Positions 24,252-36,072 of a stretch of 64,000 nt of DNA are shown piece after piece (the first letter of the stretch is position 1; every line of letters starts with the position of its first letter). The DNA comes from Neocallimastix lanati (nom. inval.). Lineage: Eukaryota > Neocallimastigomycota > Neocallimastigomycetes > Neocallimastigales > Neocallimastigaceae. The stretch covers positions 329,001-393,000 of the forward strand of contig JACVTC010000002.1 in NCBI GenBank assembly GCA_016946835.1, given 5' to 3'. The position numbers and the translations under genes were made by a program. The notes under the pieces were generated by a model. It was given only the letters and a program-made list of their open reading frames with translations, was not told the DNA's origin and did no database searches.

Positions 24252-24535
24252 TATTAATTAAACTAAATACTAAATATTTTAAATTAAGTACAATTATTAT
24301 TTATTTATTATTTCAATATTATAAGTAAAATCTTTATTTATTTTCAATTAAAAAACAATGTTAAAAGAGTCATAATTAAATTTTGAAACTTAATTTTTAC
24401 AAAATAAATTACTAATTTATTTTGTTCTAAACTTTGTTCAATTATTTTAAATCATTGTAATAGTGTTTTGTGAAAATTATTAAATCAAAAATTTGTCTTG
24501 TGGCTTAAATAATAAACATTCTTAAATTTTCTAAA
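24252..24535 (-). repeat. Partial second LTR copy of the Ty3/gypsy remnant
   Basis: Directly repeats 21944-22250 with scattered substitutions and small indels. It lies directly against the RNase H part of the minus-strand element. Confidence 0.6.
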
Positions 24536-24587
24536 TTTGAATAGGAAATATTTTCACTACTAATTAGCCTTGATATATTTTTTATAT

Positions 24588-26308
24588 TTTCTCTAGTAGT
24601 TTCAAAAATTATGATAAACAATTTATTATACGTACTGATGCTAGTTATCAAGGAATTGGTGGTGTTTTATTGCAACTATATAATGATGAAGTAGAACACC
24701 TACTATTTTATATTAGTCGTTTCTATAGTCAGAGCTTAATTACCCTATAACAGAGTTAGAAGGTACTGCGTCATATTTTTGTGTAAATAAATTTAAACAT
24801 TATATATTAGGTAATCCGTTCCAGACAATACTGTATACAGATCATCAACCTTTAGTCCATATCATTATTAAATTTGAACCTAATACTAGTAAACACGTTC
24901 GTTGGTGTGATTTATTCAGTCAGCTACAAGTAAAAGTAGTCTATCGACCAGGAAAAAGGAATATTATTGCTGATGCATTATCTTGCATTAGAAAAAAAGA
25001 AAATATTGTAGTAAATGCTATTGTTGAAGAAAATAATAATAATTTGGAAAATAATATTGAAAATAATAATAATATTGCGATGAAAATAATGTGGAAATTA
25101 TTATTAGTAATAACAATAATGAAAATGATCAATCAAACTTTTTGGACGAAGTCGAAAATGAAAAATATATCTCTGAATTCATGAAAAAGTTTTTAAAAGA
25201 TAGAATTGTTACTATAGATGATAAAACATATATTAGAGATAAAGATAAACTAAGATTAGTGATAGATGATTATATAGAAAAGATAAAAATTATCGGAATG
25301 GCTCATAGAATCGGCCATGAAGGGTTACAAAAGACGTATGATAGAATTAAGAAAAACTATTATTGGAAAAATATGATTTTATACATAAAAAAATATATAT
25401 CTATTTGTAAAATATGTCAACTTAATAGATCTGTGCCCCTTTCTAATTTGGTTGAAATATTTCGAACTTCTATAGAAGCTCCTTTTGTTAGAATGGGCCT
25501 AGATATTATTGGACCTTTAAAGACTACTACTAAAAGTAATAAATACATAATTGTTTGTGTAGATTATTTCACTTTATGGAACTGAAGCAGAAGCTTATCC
25601 TTCTGTTACTTCTCAAGATGTGGTTGATTTCTTAGTGAATGTGTTTAGTGGGCATGGACTACCATAAATAATTAATATGGATAATGGATCACAATTAACA
25701 GTGATTATACAAAAATTTTCTTAGATTTATATGGAGTTTACATTCATTTTGTTGCTAGTTATCATCTAAATGGTTTAGTAGAAAATAGAAACCGAGAAAT
25801 AGGAAAACAATTAAGGAATTTTGCTGGTAAGAACGATGAATGAGATACTCTGTTACCGTTGACTTTATGGGCTATTAGGACGGCAAAATCCTCTGTTAGT
25901 GGATACTCTAGTTTTGAACTTTTATATGGAAGAGAAGATTTACTTCCTACTGAAATTACTTTATTGGATTCTTTGGAGGAACCTGTTGAATGCTCAATTG
26001 ACGAAATATTAATAGAAAGAATTTTGAAACATACTAAATGGGTAAAGGATGATGCAAACAAGAAATTGGGTTCAATTAATTATTGGAAGACTAGAAGAAA
26101 AGCGAAAATATGTATGGAAAAACTTCCTGAGTATAAAGTTGGAGATAAGGTGAAAATTAAATTATTTCAAAGACATAAACTAGACCCTTATTACATTGGT
26201 CCCTACACAATAAAAGAAATAACTTGGAATACGGTTAAACTACAAGAAGATAAAACAGGAATAATACTAAAAAGGAATATTCACATTAAAAATATTCTAC
26301 CTTATTGA
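24588..26308 (+). mobile_element. Ty3/gypsy pol remnant (plus strand), RNase H to integrase, broken
   Basis: Reads RNase H (IIRTDASYQGIGGVLLQL, about 24630) followed by the integrase zinc finger (GHEGLQKTYDRIKKNYYW then ICKICQLN, H-H-C-C, about 25310-25420), the integrase core (APFVRMGLDIIGPL, about 25478) and the integrase C-terminal part (YKVGDKVKIKLFQRHKLDPY, about 26130). No chromodomain and no LTR are visible, and gag through RT is missing. It belongs to a lineage different from the neighbouring minus-strand chromovirus. Broken, with a few interruptions. Confidence 0.82.
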
Positions 26309-26659
26309 GAATAAGTAAAATCAATTATAAATACAAAAATATAATAAATTATAATAAATTTCAAAATTTTGAATTTAAATTTCAGCAATTCATTTTAATA
26401 TTTACAGTTAAAATAGCAAAATATTATTCATATTTATGCTAATAGGACATTTATCTTATATATTTCATATATATTTCATAATTAATTTTATTTTATTTTT
26501 TCAATTTTCGAAATTGAAATTTCAAAATTTCAAAATAAAACTCTAAAATTACATTTCCAATTTAAATTTCAAAATTAATTATTAATAATTATATATATTA
26601 TTCAATTATTATAATATCAAAATTATATATAATTATTTTAAAAAAAATATTTTTTTTAT
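26309..26659. other. AT-rich spacer with short inverted repeats
   Basis: No coding signal. Words such as TTTCGAAATTGAAATTTCAAAATTTC make local near-palindromes (quoted unit is split by function: TTTCGAAA and GAAATTTC). Possibly LTR-derived from the Ty3/gypsy remnant, but no partner copy is present. Confidence 0.4.
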
Positions 26660-26903
26660 TGTTAAAAATATAAACATTTATCATTTAAGTTTTTAATATA
26701 TCATTAACCAATAAGTTATCATAAATAAATTAAATATACTTATATAAATTAAGAGAAATAAAATTCTTCTTAAAAATATCTTCTCTATTTTTTATAATTA
26801 ATAAATATTTTATGATAAAATATTTTAAAACATATTCTTATCTTTATAAAATAAAACTATATTTGTATTTATTAAATTGAGTGTCTCTTAACCCTTTTTA
26901 TCA
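26660..26903 (+). repeat. 5' LTR of the internally deleted Ty1/copia element
   Basis: TGTTAAAAATATAAACATTT at the start, CTCTTAACCCTTTTTATCA at the end; near-identical to 29101-29344. Confidence 0.9.
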
Positions 26904-26917
26904 GATTAAGAGTCTCA
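26904..26917 (+). promoter_or_regulatory. Putative primer-binding site complementary to the tRNA-Lys(CUU) anticodon arm
   Basis: GATTAAGAGTCTCA lies directly after the 5' LTR. Its complement TGAGACTCTTAATC equals, as I recall it, the anticodon arm of eukaryotic tRNA-Lys(CUU). Ty1/copia elements are known to prime from internal tRNA half molecules. A similar 12-of-14 match follows the LTR at 63431. Confidence 0.55.
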
Positions 26918-27074
26918 ATCTCAATTGATTGAGAATAAAAAAAAAAAAAAAAAGCTATATGTTATTCAATATATATATATTTAATTAACTGAATATTACA
27001 AAATTCTAATACCTATATTTATATATGAAAAATACTATTATTTTAATATTAATTAAAATGAACAAATATAACTA

Positions 27075-27265
27075 TCCTCTTGAAGTATACAAAATTGAAA
27101 CAAAAGGTCAGCTGTGCAAAATAAGCTGAGAGTTAAAATAAAAGGTCAGCTATACAAGATAAGCTGAAAGTTAAAATAAAATACAAAATTAAATAAAATA
27201 AATATAATTCAAAATTATATGAATATTAATATATAAGCCATATATCCATATATACTTCAAGAGGA
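27075..27265. mobile_element. Possible MITE-like insert inside the Ty1/copia leader
   Basis: TCCTCTTGAAGTATA at 27075-27089 is matched by its reverse complement at 27251-27265. In between is a 43-46-base tandem pair (GGTCAGCT..CAAAATAAGCTGA..GTTAAAATAAAA, about 27107-27180). Size and ends fit a miniature inverted-repeat element, but no target duplication could be read. Confidence 0.4.
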
Positions 27266-29100
27266 AATTCAAAATATTATGGGTTTGAGATAGATATTAT
27301 ACAAAAGACTACATTAAAGGATAAAAACAATTACAAATAACTAATTAAAATATTATTTTAATATAAATAAATTTATTGTATTTATTTATATATTTAAAAT
27401 CATATTTTCATTAAACATAACAAAAAAACTAATCATAATAGAAATATTAAATATATTTCCAAGTTAATATAAACAGATAAATAATGACATGTAAACTTAA
27501 TTAAATAAATATCCAATAACAAAAGAACAATCATTAAGCATTAATAATATAATGTCTTATGACATGATTAAAGGGCACACACATGAATCATAAAAATATG
27601 AAGCAATAATTTATAGGTAACAACTTTAGTCAGGGAATATTACGATAACATATAAACAAAATACAAAAATAAAATATAAATTAAACCTAAACAATAGGAT
27701 AGCCAAACTATTGAACAGAATTATATTACATAATTTAAAATTATATTAATTTAATATAAACGATAGTCATATTATTGATCATTTTCACAGGAATGACAAT
27801 AATTTAAGTTTGTTCCTAAGATAGTAACAATCAATATCCAATGATATACAAAATTTAATATAAATCATAGGACTATTAACAAACCATATAAAAAGTAAAT
27901 AAAATTTTTAAAAAATGTACAATTTTTAGAAACAAACTCTAAACAACATATTTCAAAATTAATTAAAATGGCTAGAAGAACAAATAGACTCAATAACAAT
28001 CAAGTAACTAATATTACTGAAGAAAATCCAAACCCAAAAGGATTCTCCTTTAATTATTCAGAAAATTTTAATCATGTTACGGAACTTACTACGGAAAATT
28101 TCTTAAATTGGAAAACCAACATTCTGATTGCAGGAAAGGAAAATGAAATAACGTCAAAAAATCAATTAAAGAGATATTCAACATCAAAGATATTGGAGAT
28201 GTCGAATTCGTTATTGGAATCAAATTTGAAAAGATCCAAAATGGTTATATTCTTCATCAATCAAGGTATGTGAAAGATATTTTAAATAAATATAAAATAA
28301 ACAAATTAACCCCGCTTAGAAACTTTATACCAAAAGAAAATGAAAATCTAAGACAAAATTTAATGAAACAACATATAGGAGTGCTATTGGAAATCTACTA
28401 TATTTAGCCATATACACTCGACCAGATATTATATTTGGAGTCACTCCAGCAGCGAGAAAAGCACGTCAACCAACATTAGAAGATTGGGAAAACGTGCTCA
28501 AAATTTTCAGATATTTAAGAAGATCTATAAATTACGGAATCAAAGTAGAAAAGAATATGAACCTCAAAATATTTGTCGATGGAGATTATGCTGGCGATCC
28601 AGGATCTAGGAAATCCACATCCGGTTTTCTTATGATGATGGGACCTATTCCAACTAGCTGGTTTTCTAAACTACAGCATTGTGTTTCAACGTCCATTGCT
28701 GAAGCTAAATACTACAGCTTAAGCGAATGCGTAAAGCATGTGTTATGGTATAAAAATCTTTTAAGCGAGTTAAATATAAATATTAAGGATATTATAATTT
28801 TTGTAGACAACAAAGCTATCATTTATAACAATGAAAATGTATTGATAAATCCAAAATCAAAGCATATCGATATTCGTTATCACCACATCCAAGACTTAGT
28901 CAGCAAGAAAATAATCAAATTAAAATATATTAAATCAAAAGATAATATAGCTGATAGTTTTACGAAATACTTGAATAGTACATTAATGGATAATTTTAGA
29001 AACTCCTTACTCACTAAAACATAAATTACTTAATAGAAAATCTACTTCTTTTTTCTCTTTAATGAAGAGTTTTTTTTTTGAAGCTAGATTTTAGGGGGAA

Positions 29101-29344
29101 TGTTAAAAATATAAACATTTATCATTTAGGTTTTTAATATATCATTAACCAATAATTTATCATAAATAAATTAAATATACTTATATAAATTAAGAGAAAT
29201 AAAATTCTTCTTAAAATATCTTCTCTATTTTTTATAATTAATAAATACTTTATAATAAAATATTTTAAAACACACTTTTATCTTTATAAAATAAAACTAT
29301 ATTTGTATTTATTAAATTGAGTGTCTCTTAACCCTTTTTTATCA
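29101..29344 (+). repeat. 3' LTR of the internally deleted Ty1/copia element
   Basis: Partner of 26660-26903. Its outer edge directly abuts a truncated exon of the inverted scaffoldin-like gene copy. Confidence 0.9.
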
Positions 29345-29661
29345 AATAATTAGAATTTTATCTAATACGTATCCGACTGTTTGATTATATATATCATTTT
29401 CACAATTGATTAAAACTAAATTTGGTAATTCGTAATCTTCACTTATTGGTACATTTTTATGATCGAAAATATTAATATTTACTCCATCAATAAGTACTAA
29501 ATTTATTGATGATGATAATTTTAATTTATTTATACATTTTGTATCATCGTTTTTATTTAATGCATAAATAACATTATCTTTAATACAATAATTTCCTACT
29601 TCTGGATTATTGCTAGTAGAACAATTAGTATCTGTAAAACTACTATCACAATTATTAACAA
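29345..29661 (-). pseudogene. Truncated inverted copy of scaffoldin-like exon 3
   Basis: Reverse-complement copy of about 9081-9385, with the splice acceptor (CTTTTTTTAG-like) kept at 29662-29663. It differs from the original by only a few substitutions (for example ANNNDD versus a Lys-containing version near 29545), and the frame stays open across most of it. The exon is cut off at 29345 by the retrotransposon LTR. The upstream exons carrying the signal peptide are missing, so it cannot make the full protein. Confidence 0.85.
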
Positions 29662-32255
29662 CTAAAAAAAGATTATGTTAAGTTTTTAAATATTTATAAA
29701 ATGAACATTATTTAAATAACATATATTCTTTTATAATAAGCTATATGATTATATAAATTACCTTTACTTCCATAAATTTAAAGAATAATATTTCTCATTA
29801 ATTATTATTTTACTTTAATTAAAAATAAATTTTTTAAGTAATTACAAAGAAGAAAAAAATAATTTCAACTTTTTTTGTAAAATAATAAATCTATAATTAT
29901 GTATAAATAAATCATAAAATAAAAAAAAAATTAAATCATGTTTATTTACTTATATATATAATATTTATTTTATATATATATAATAAAATCAATATTTTCA
30001 ATAATACATAATTATAATCATTATATATTCACTGATATTATATAAAGTTTTATTAGCTATAAAATTATAAATAATATTAATTATTTAATATATTTTTTTA
30101 TTTTATTTAAAATTATAAAAAATAAATAATATTTAATGTTAAATTTTTAAATATACTTTTTTTAAAAAAAATAGATTAATCAATTTCATAATATTAAAAG
30201 AATAAATTTTATCAAAAACTTTAAAAATAAATTTGTATTAAAGGTTTAAGTTAAAAAAACATTAAATATTAAAAACTTTTTTTAGGTCATAACTTTAAAA
30301 TTTTTTTTTTTTAAAAAAAAAAAACGACCTAAAAATAAAATTCAACATAACAAAGAAAATCTTTATCAAATAAATATTTTATTTAACTAAATTTATTTTA
30401 GTATATCTATATATTTTAAAAACGTTAAAACTTAATATTTATAATATTTATATTTATATATTATAATTTATTAGAGGATAGATATCAATTTATTAATAAT
30501 TAAATCATATTTAAATAATATATTATTTTAAATTTTTACTTTAATAAGTATATAAATTAAAATATTAAAAATAATTATAATATTGATAATTTACTATCAT
30601 TTTAATTAATATATAATAATATTTTAAAAGACTGATACTATTTATATAATTTATAATTTAAATTTTTTTTTTTTCGTTAGAATATTAATGAATAAAAATT
30701 TATAAAAATTTCAATTTATTATTAAAAAATTATATATATATCAACATATTATTAAAAAATATATATATATTTCAATTTATTATTTAAATATTTTTTACAA
30801 TATTTTTATAAATATAAAATTATAAATACTTTAAAATTTAAATTTTATTTATTTATAATTAGAGTAATAATAATATATTTTTGAAAATATTTAATTCATT
30901 AAGGAATTCATTAAGAAAAATTTTAGAAATAATTTATTATTATTAATAAAAAGATAGAAATAAAATTTTAAATTTCAAAAATTTCAAAATTTCTATATCA
31001 GATTAATAGTAAAAATAATATATTTATATATATATTAATATAAAAATAATTCTATTTTTTAAATAAATATAAATTTTAACTTTAGTTATTATATTTATTA
31101 ATAAAAATACAAAAAATTAATTCTAATTCAAAATAATTCTGTAAAATGAATTTTAAATATTTACATCTAATAAAAATAATTTAAGAAAATCAATAATTAA
31201 AATAGTATTATAAAAAAATTATATATATTATTTTTCAGTTTTTAAAAAATAATATAAATATTATTTTTATTTTATTTTTTTTATTTTAAAAAATTTACTT
31301 TATTTTTAAAAATATTTAAAATTTTGTAATTTTAATCTATGAAATAAAACATAAATTTTATATGTAGTTGAATGCTATTTTAAATTTTAGTTTTTTTAGT
31401 TATAAAAATAAAATTATAAATTCATATATTCAAAATAAATTAGAAAATTATTCATTGCTAAAATATTATAATAATAATTTTTAATTATTAAAAAAAATTT
31501 TTAGGTATTAAGAATATATTATTACTTTTATTATATATTATATATTTTAAAAAAATACCTTGGTCGATAGTGGAGTAAATATAGATAATATTAATGATAA
31601 TGATAGTGTATACATAGTTTTTATTTTTAAATATATTATATAGAAAATTTTACAGAATTAAAAATTATCTAATTTATCCTTATAAAAAGACACTCTTTCT
31701 CTGGAGCTATTATATGAAGTTTTTACAACTGATACTCTTTATATTTCCTAAAAATTAATTAATACGAATATTTAATTATTTTTAATTTTTCATGAAAATA
31801 AAGATTTTTAATTATTTCTTATTTAAAATAATAAAATTTAAAGATTTTATAATATATTTCAATATTTCAATATTTCAATATTTAAAAGTTTAATTAAATA
31901 TTTTTATATATCAAAATACAAACTATAAATCTAAAATCTATTATCCAAAATTATTTTTGAAATAAACTTAATAAAAAAATATGACATATATTGTATAATA
32001 TTTTTAAGTATAATACTTCATAAATATTCTCTTATATAGTTTTTTTTTTTAAATAACTATAATCTATTTTTGAAATAACTATTTTCATAAGCAAAATAGA
32101 TATGCTAAATTATAAACAGTTTATTTAATTAAATATATAATTAAATGATGTTTAATATATAAATTAAAAAAAAGATTTTTAATTATTGGAACAAAATGAT
32201 ATAAATTATGTATATATATTATTTTTTTTGTCTAACCGATTTAGTGTATAATTTT
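29345..32255 (-). repeat. Inverted duplicate of the window's left end, lacking the CTL-LITAF-CTL block
   Basis: Read on the minus strand, 32255 down to about 30760 matches 1 to about 1470, and about 30650 down to 29345 matches about 7905 to 9385. So the copy joins the sequence just upstream of CTL-A to the sequence just upstream of CTL-B, and the three genes between are absent. A second, smaller difference is the absence of about 185 bases (8770-8955). Similarity is high in the gene part and somewhat lower with small indels in the A/T spacers. The copy reaches the equivalent of position 1, so the original duplication may extend left of the window. Confidence 0.85.
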
Positions 32256-33279
32256 CTATAATTCTGTTATATTGTAATAAATATTGATTTGACTATATTT
32301 TTTTAATTAATGAATATAAAAATTTCAGTATAAAAAATTAAATTAATTATTATAAATAATTATAAAAAATAATAATAATAATTAAAAAGCAATAATTTAA
32401 TTATAATAATAATAAATATATAAAGTAATAAAATAATATTTTGTTACTATTTTACTTAAATTTTTTTAAGTAATAATAAATAATAACAAATAATGATAAT
32501 AATGGAATGACACTTTTAATAAATAATAATATAATATTTATTTACTTCTCCTTTATTATTTATTTAGTGATGTACTTTCAGATTTTCCAATGATCCACTA
32601 ACTTTTCAATAGAAGATAAATAGAATATTCATTGATGTTTTTAATATTTATGTTTCTACTTTCATTGATAATTTAGTTCTATTTTCTTGGCTTGCTAAAT
32701 ATTAATGTCATATACTTTTAATTACTATTTTTCAAATTTATTGTAGATAATAAACTCAGGTAACTTAAAAAATTTAAAAACTTTTGACAATTGGGTAAAT
32801 AACTCCTAAAACTGTAACACCATCGATCCCTGAAGGCAACTACATAAATCAATAAGTGATAGTTAATTCACTCACAAAAAAAAACGAGATATGTCAGGAT
32901 CAATCACTGATAAAACTCTGGTCATATTTACGAAGTGAAGTTAAAATTTATATATTTTTTAATTTTATATTTAAACTTTTTTAAATTTGTTTACTCACTA
33001 TTAGAAGAAATAGATTTTTTTTTGGGTTGTAATTATATTATAGTTATTTTTGTAAAATAAATTTGATTTATTATTAATTCTCTAATAAAAAAAATTTTTT
33101 TTTGATATTCAAAACTAAATAATCCAATTCCAATAATAAACCATCTATAACCAGAAAGAGTCTTCAATGAAATGTCAACTAATGAATTACCTCATCATTG
33201 ATTGTAATATTGCGAAATTAATCTTAAACATAAATCTCTCCTTTATTACGGTCATATTTATATATTAAATAATAAGAAT
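32256..33279. other. AT-rich DNA, perhaps decayed Ty3/gypsy upstream sequence
   Basis: No gene can be read. From about 32560 base composition becomes slightly less AT-rich, as in the Ty3/gypsy remnant that follows, but no domain is recognisable before about 33280. Confidence 0.4.
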
Positions 33280-36072
33280 TAACTGCTCTAAAGAATTATA
33301 TAAAGAAATGTTGGTTAATGGATATATTTTTTCTGCTGTATTGATGATTTTATTATTTTCTTTCCTCATTGTAAACAATTTATAGATGCCCTCAATAGAC
33401 TCAGAAATGTTGATTTATATGAAAAACTTGGAAAATGAGAATTTTATGTTCCCTTTCTGGATTTTGTTTGATATTGTATTTCCGCCAATGATATTTTTAT
33501 TAACACTAAAAAAGTTTCATCTATTTTGGAATGACATATTCCATCTAACATTAAACGTCTTCAATCATTTCATGAACTAATTGACTATTATAGATATTTT
33601 ACTACAGGATTCGCTAAGATTACTTATCTTCTTAATCTTTTGTTAAGAAAAAATTCAAAATTCGTCTGATCGCCTGATGCTCAAAAAGCTTTTTGATGAA
33701 TTTACATTTAAGTTTTCTTCTGCTCTTGTTTTAGAATACCCAGACCAAAATCTTTTTTTCATTGTAGAAACAGATAGTTGTAATTTCGCCATTGGTGCCA
33801 TTCTTTCACAAACTTCCTTAAAGGACAATAAAGTTCTTCCTATTGTCTTCTCTTGGTCACTTACTCCAACTGAACAAAATTACTTATTTTTCGATAAGGA
33901 ACTTTTGGTCATTATTCCATTATTTCAGCCTTGGCAAGCTGGAGACTATTTCTTAAGCGCACCGACACTCCATTAACAATATTTTCTAATCATCGTAACT
34001 TTTTGTACCAAAAGAATCCAGAAAAGATTACATAAAGACTTGTGAATTGGTTCTTTTCCTTTCCCAATTTAACTTCAAAATTGTTTACAGTGCTGGTTCT
34101 TCAAATAGTAAGCCTGATTTCTTCCAAAAGATTTGATTACTTCTCTGCTTCTGAAGATTCGTTTTCACTAGATATTCGCTTTTCTGTACTTCATTCTAAA
34201 AATTTTGAAGTTTCATTATCTTCCTAGTCCGGTTAATCTAACAAAATTCTCAACGAACGTAAAGATAATATCTTTTTTTTTATAAAATGTAAACATTTAG
34301 ACAAGACACTTCCAATTCTATATCCCAAAATCGATCAATTTTATCTAAATAACAGTTTATTACTATTCAACAATAAATTTTACTTTCCTCCAAATTGTCA
34401 TTCATTTGTACTTAAAATTTTTCATGATTTCCTTTCATCTGGACATTTCGGAATTAAGAATACATTTACCTCTTAAATTAAAACTTTTGGTGACCTTCAT
34501 CTAATTTCGATACCATAAATTATGTTTTTTCAGGTGAAATATATTATTGTTCAAAAGCTCTCAGACATAAACCATATGGTCTTTTAAATCCTCTCGATAT
34601 TCCTGATCTTTAGACCTCCATATCAATGGATTTCTTAACTGATTTACCAAAATCAAATGAACTCACTTGTATACTTGTAGTTATTGACCGCTTAACCAAA
34701 ACGTGTCATCTTATCCCTTTTCAAAACGTTCCTTCTGCTATAGATATTTGCTTCTGCTTTTCTTAATCATATTTTCTGTTTGTACGGTCTCCCCAATACT
34801 ATTATTTCAGATAGAGATACTTAATTCACCTCTAAATTCTGGAAAACTGCATGTATAGGTTTAAACGTTTCCCTTAAATTTGGTCTCCTTCATATTAACA
34901 GACTAAGGGTCTTATGGAGAGGGTGAATTCCGTTATCGGACAATATCTAAGATCTTACACTATTCAAATGGATCAAACTGAAATAATTTCCTTTATCTAG
35001 CAGAATTCAGCCATAATAATACTTTACAATTACTCACCTTTCTTTTAAATTATTGCTTCAATCTAGGCCATTCACCTGAAGTTCTCTTAAAATATCAAAG
35101 TTTCTAGAGCCGAAGAATTTACTAATAATTTATATGAATTAACAAAAGAATTAAAAGAAAATAAAAGATTTAATCTAAAACCAAGAAAAGAATGTCAATA
35201 AATATCACATTGAAACGACTGAATTTAAAGAAAATAATAAGGTTTTGATAAACAGTTTCCTTATAATCAAAAACTAAAACAAAAAACTTAAAACCAAGAA
35301 AGCTTGAACTTTTAAAATCCACAGTAAAATCTCACCAGTATCTTACAAATTCCATTTACCAAAAAAAATTTTAGGATACATCCAATTATTCATGTTTCGA
35401 AATTAGAACTTTATTATGAAGATCACTTCGGAAAAAAACCAAAAACCATCCCCAATTATTGTTAATAATGAAGAAAAATACATAGTAGAACAAATATTAA
35501 CGAAAACATTATGGAAAAATACAATACTTCATCAATTGGAAATGAAGTTTGGCTTCATTGTTATGATGTATTACCACCAGACTATAGTAACTATTTTACT
35601 AACTCTTGTGATATGGGGTGTCACTAAATACCTTGTATTTCCTATTAAATACCTTTATTAATATTACAATAAAAATTATTATTAAATATTCTTATTAAAA
35701 TCTTTTATTAATATCAAATAAAATAAAAATTATTATTAAATATTCTTATTAAAATTAAATATAATTTAAATCATTATTAAATCTTATTTTTTTTATATTA
35801 AGTACAATAAAAAGTATTTCAATAAATATATTTGATATAAAATACAGAATTATAAGTTTCTGTATAATATTTTCTAAACATTTGAAATAAATTATGAATA
35901 AAACAAAAATCAAAACTAAATTAAATCCTTATTAAAATAAAAATGAACAAAAATACAGAAATTCTTTAATAATAAAAATGAACAAAAATTCAGAAAACAT
36001 TAATTCTGTATAATTTCTCTCTAAAGACAATATCAAGAAGAAGCTACTGCCCGGAACGCCCTTCGTGATACA
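33280..36072 (+). mobile_element. Ty3/gypsy chromovirus remnant (plus strand), RT to 3' LTR, broken
   Basis: In order: end of RT (DDFIIF, LGKCEFYVPF, about 33340-33480), RNase H (FIVETDSCNFAIGAILSQ, about 33750), integrase zinc-finger and core parts (SMDFLTDLPKSNEL, VVIDRLTKTCHLIPF, about 34620-34720; DRDT about 34812) and a chromodomain-like end (EEKYIVEQILTK, about 35470). Gag, protease and the start of RT are not seen. A putative 3' LTR begins at 35619. Heavily broken with many interruptions, so an old copy; no partner LTR lies in the window. Confidence 0.78.
35619..36072 (+). repeat. Putative 3' LTR of the Ty3/gypsy remnant
   Basis: After GATATGGGG the sequence TGTCACTAAATACC begins, and at 36063-36072 it ends TTCGTGATACA, so the ends TGTCAC and GTGATACA are near inverted repeats, as in many fungal Ty3/gypsy LTRs. 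Only one copy is present, so both borders are provisional. Confidence 0.5.

Larger units (their letters stand above)
21944..24535 (-). mobile_element. Ty3/gypsy chromovirus remnant (minus strand), broken
   Basis: Fossil of a Ty3/gypsy LTR retrotransposon. In coding order on the minus strand: RNase H part (about 24243-23915), integrase core with DFIIEIPKSKDFTCIMVIVDRLTK (split here as DFIIEIPKSK and IMVIVDRLTKVTHFIPF, about 23540-23290), integrase C-terminal part (about 23190-22860) and a chromodomain (about 22680-22475; ERINDMKVIKGTNFYLVSWK). Direct repeats at 21944-22250 and 24252-24535 look like LTR sequence; the full 3' LTR probably starts with TGTAAAG at 22356. Gag, protease and RT are not seen. 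Broken in several places; the two repeats differ at many positions, so it is not a recent insertion. Confidence 0.8.
26660..29344 (+). mobile_element. Ty1/copia element with both LTRs, internally deleted, non-autonomous
   Basis: LTRs of 244 bases at 26660-26903 and 29101-29344 start TGTTAAAAAT and end TATCA; I count about seven substitutions and two one-base indels between them, so it is moderately young. A primer-binding site follows the 5' LTR at 26904, and a polypurine tract (TTTTAGGGGGAA) directly precedes the 3' LTR. Inside are a gag start (27968, MARRTNRLNNNQ, LTTENFLNWK) and the RT end plus RNase H part (about 28150-29024; GIKFEK, FVDGDYAGDPGSRKSTSGF, YYSLSECVKHVLWYKNLL). Most of gag, protease, integrase and RT is absent. 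No target-site duplication is visible. Confidence 0.88.
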
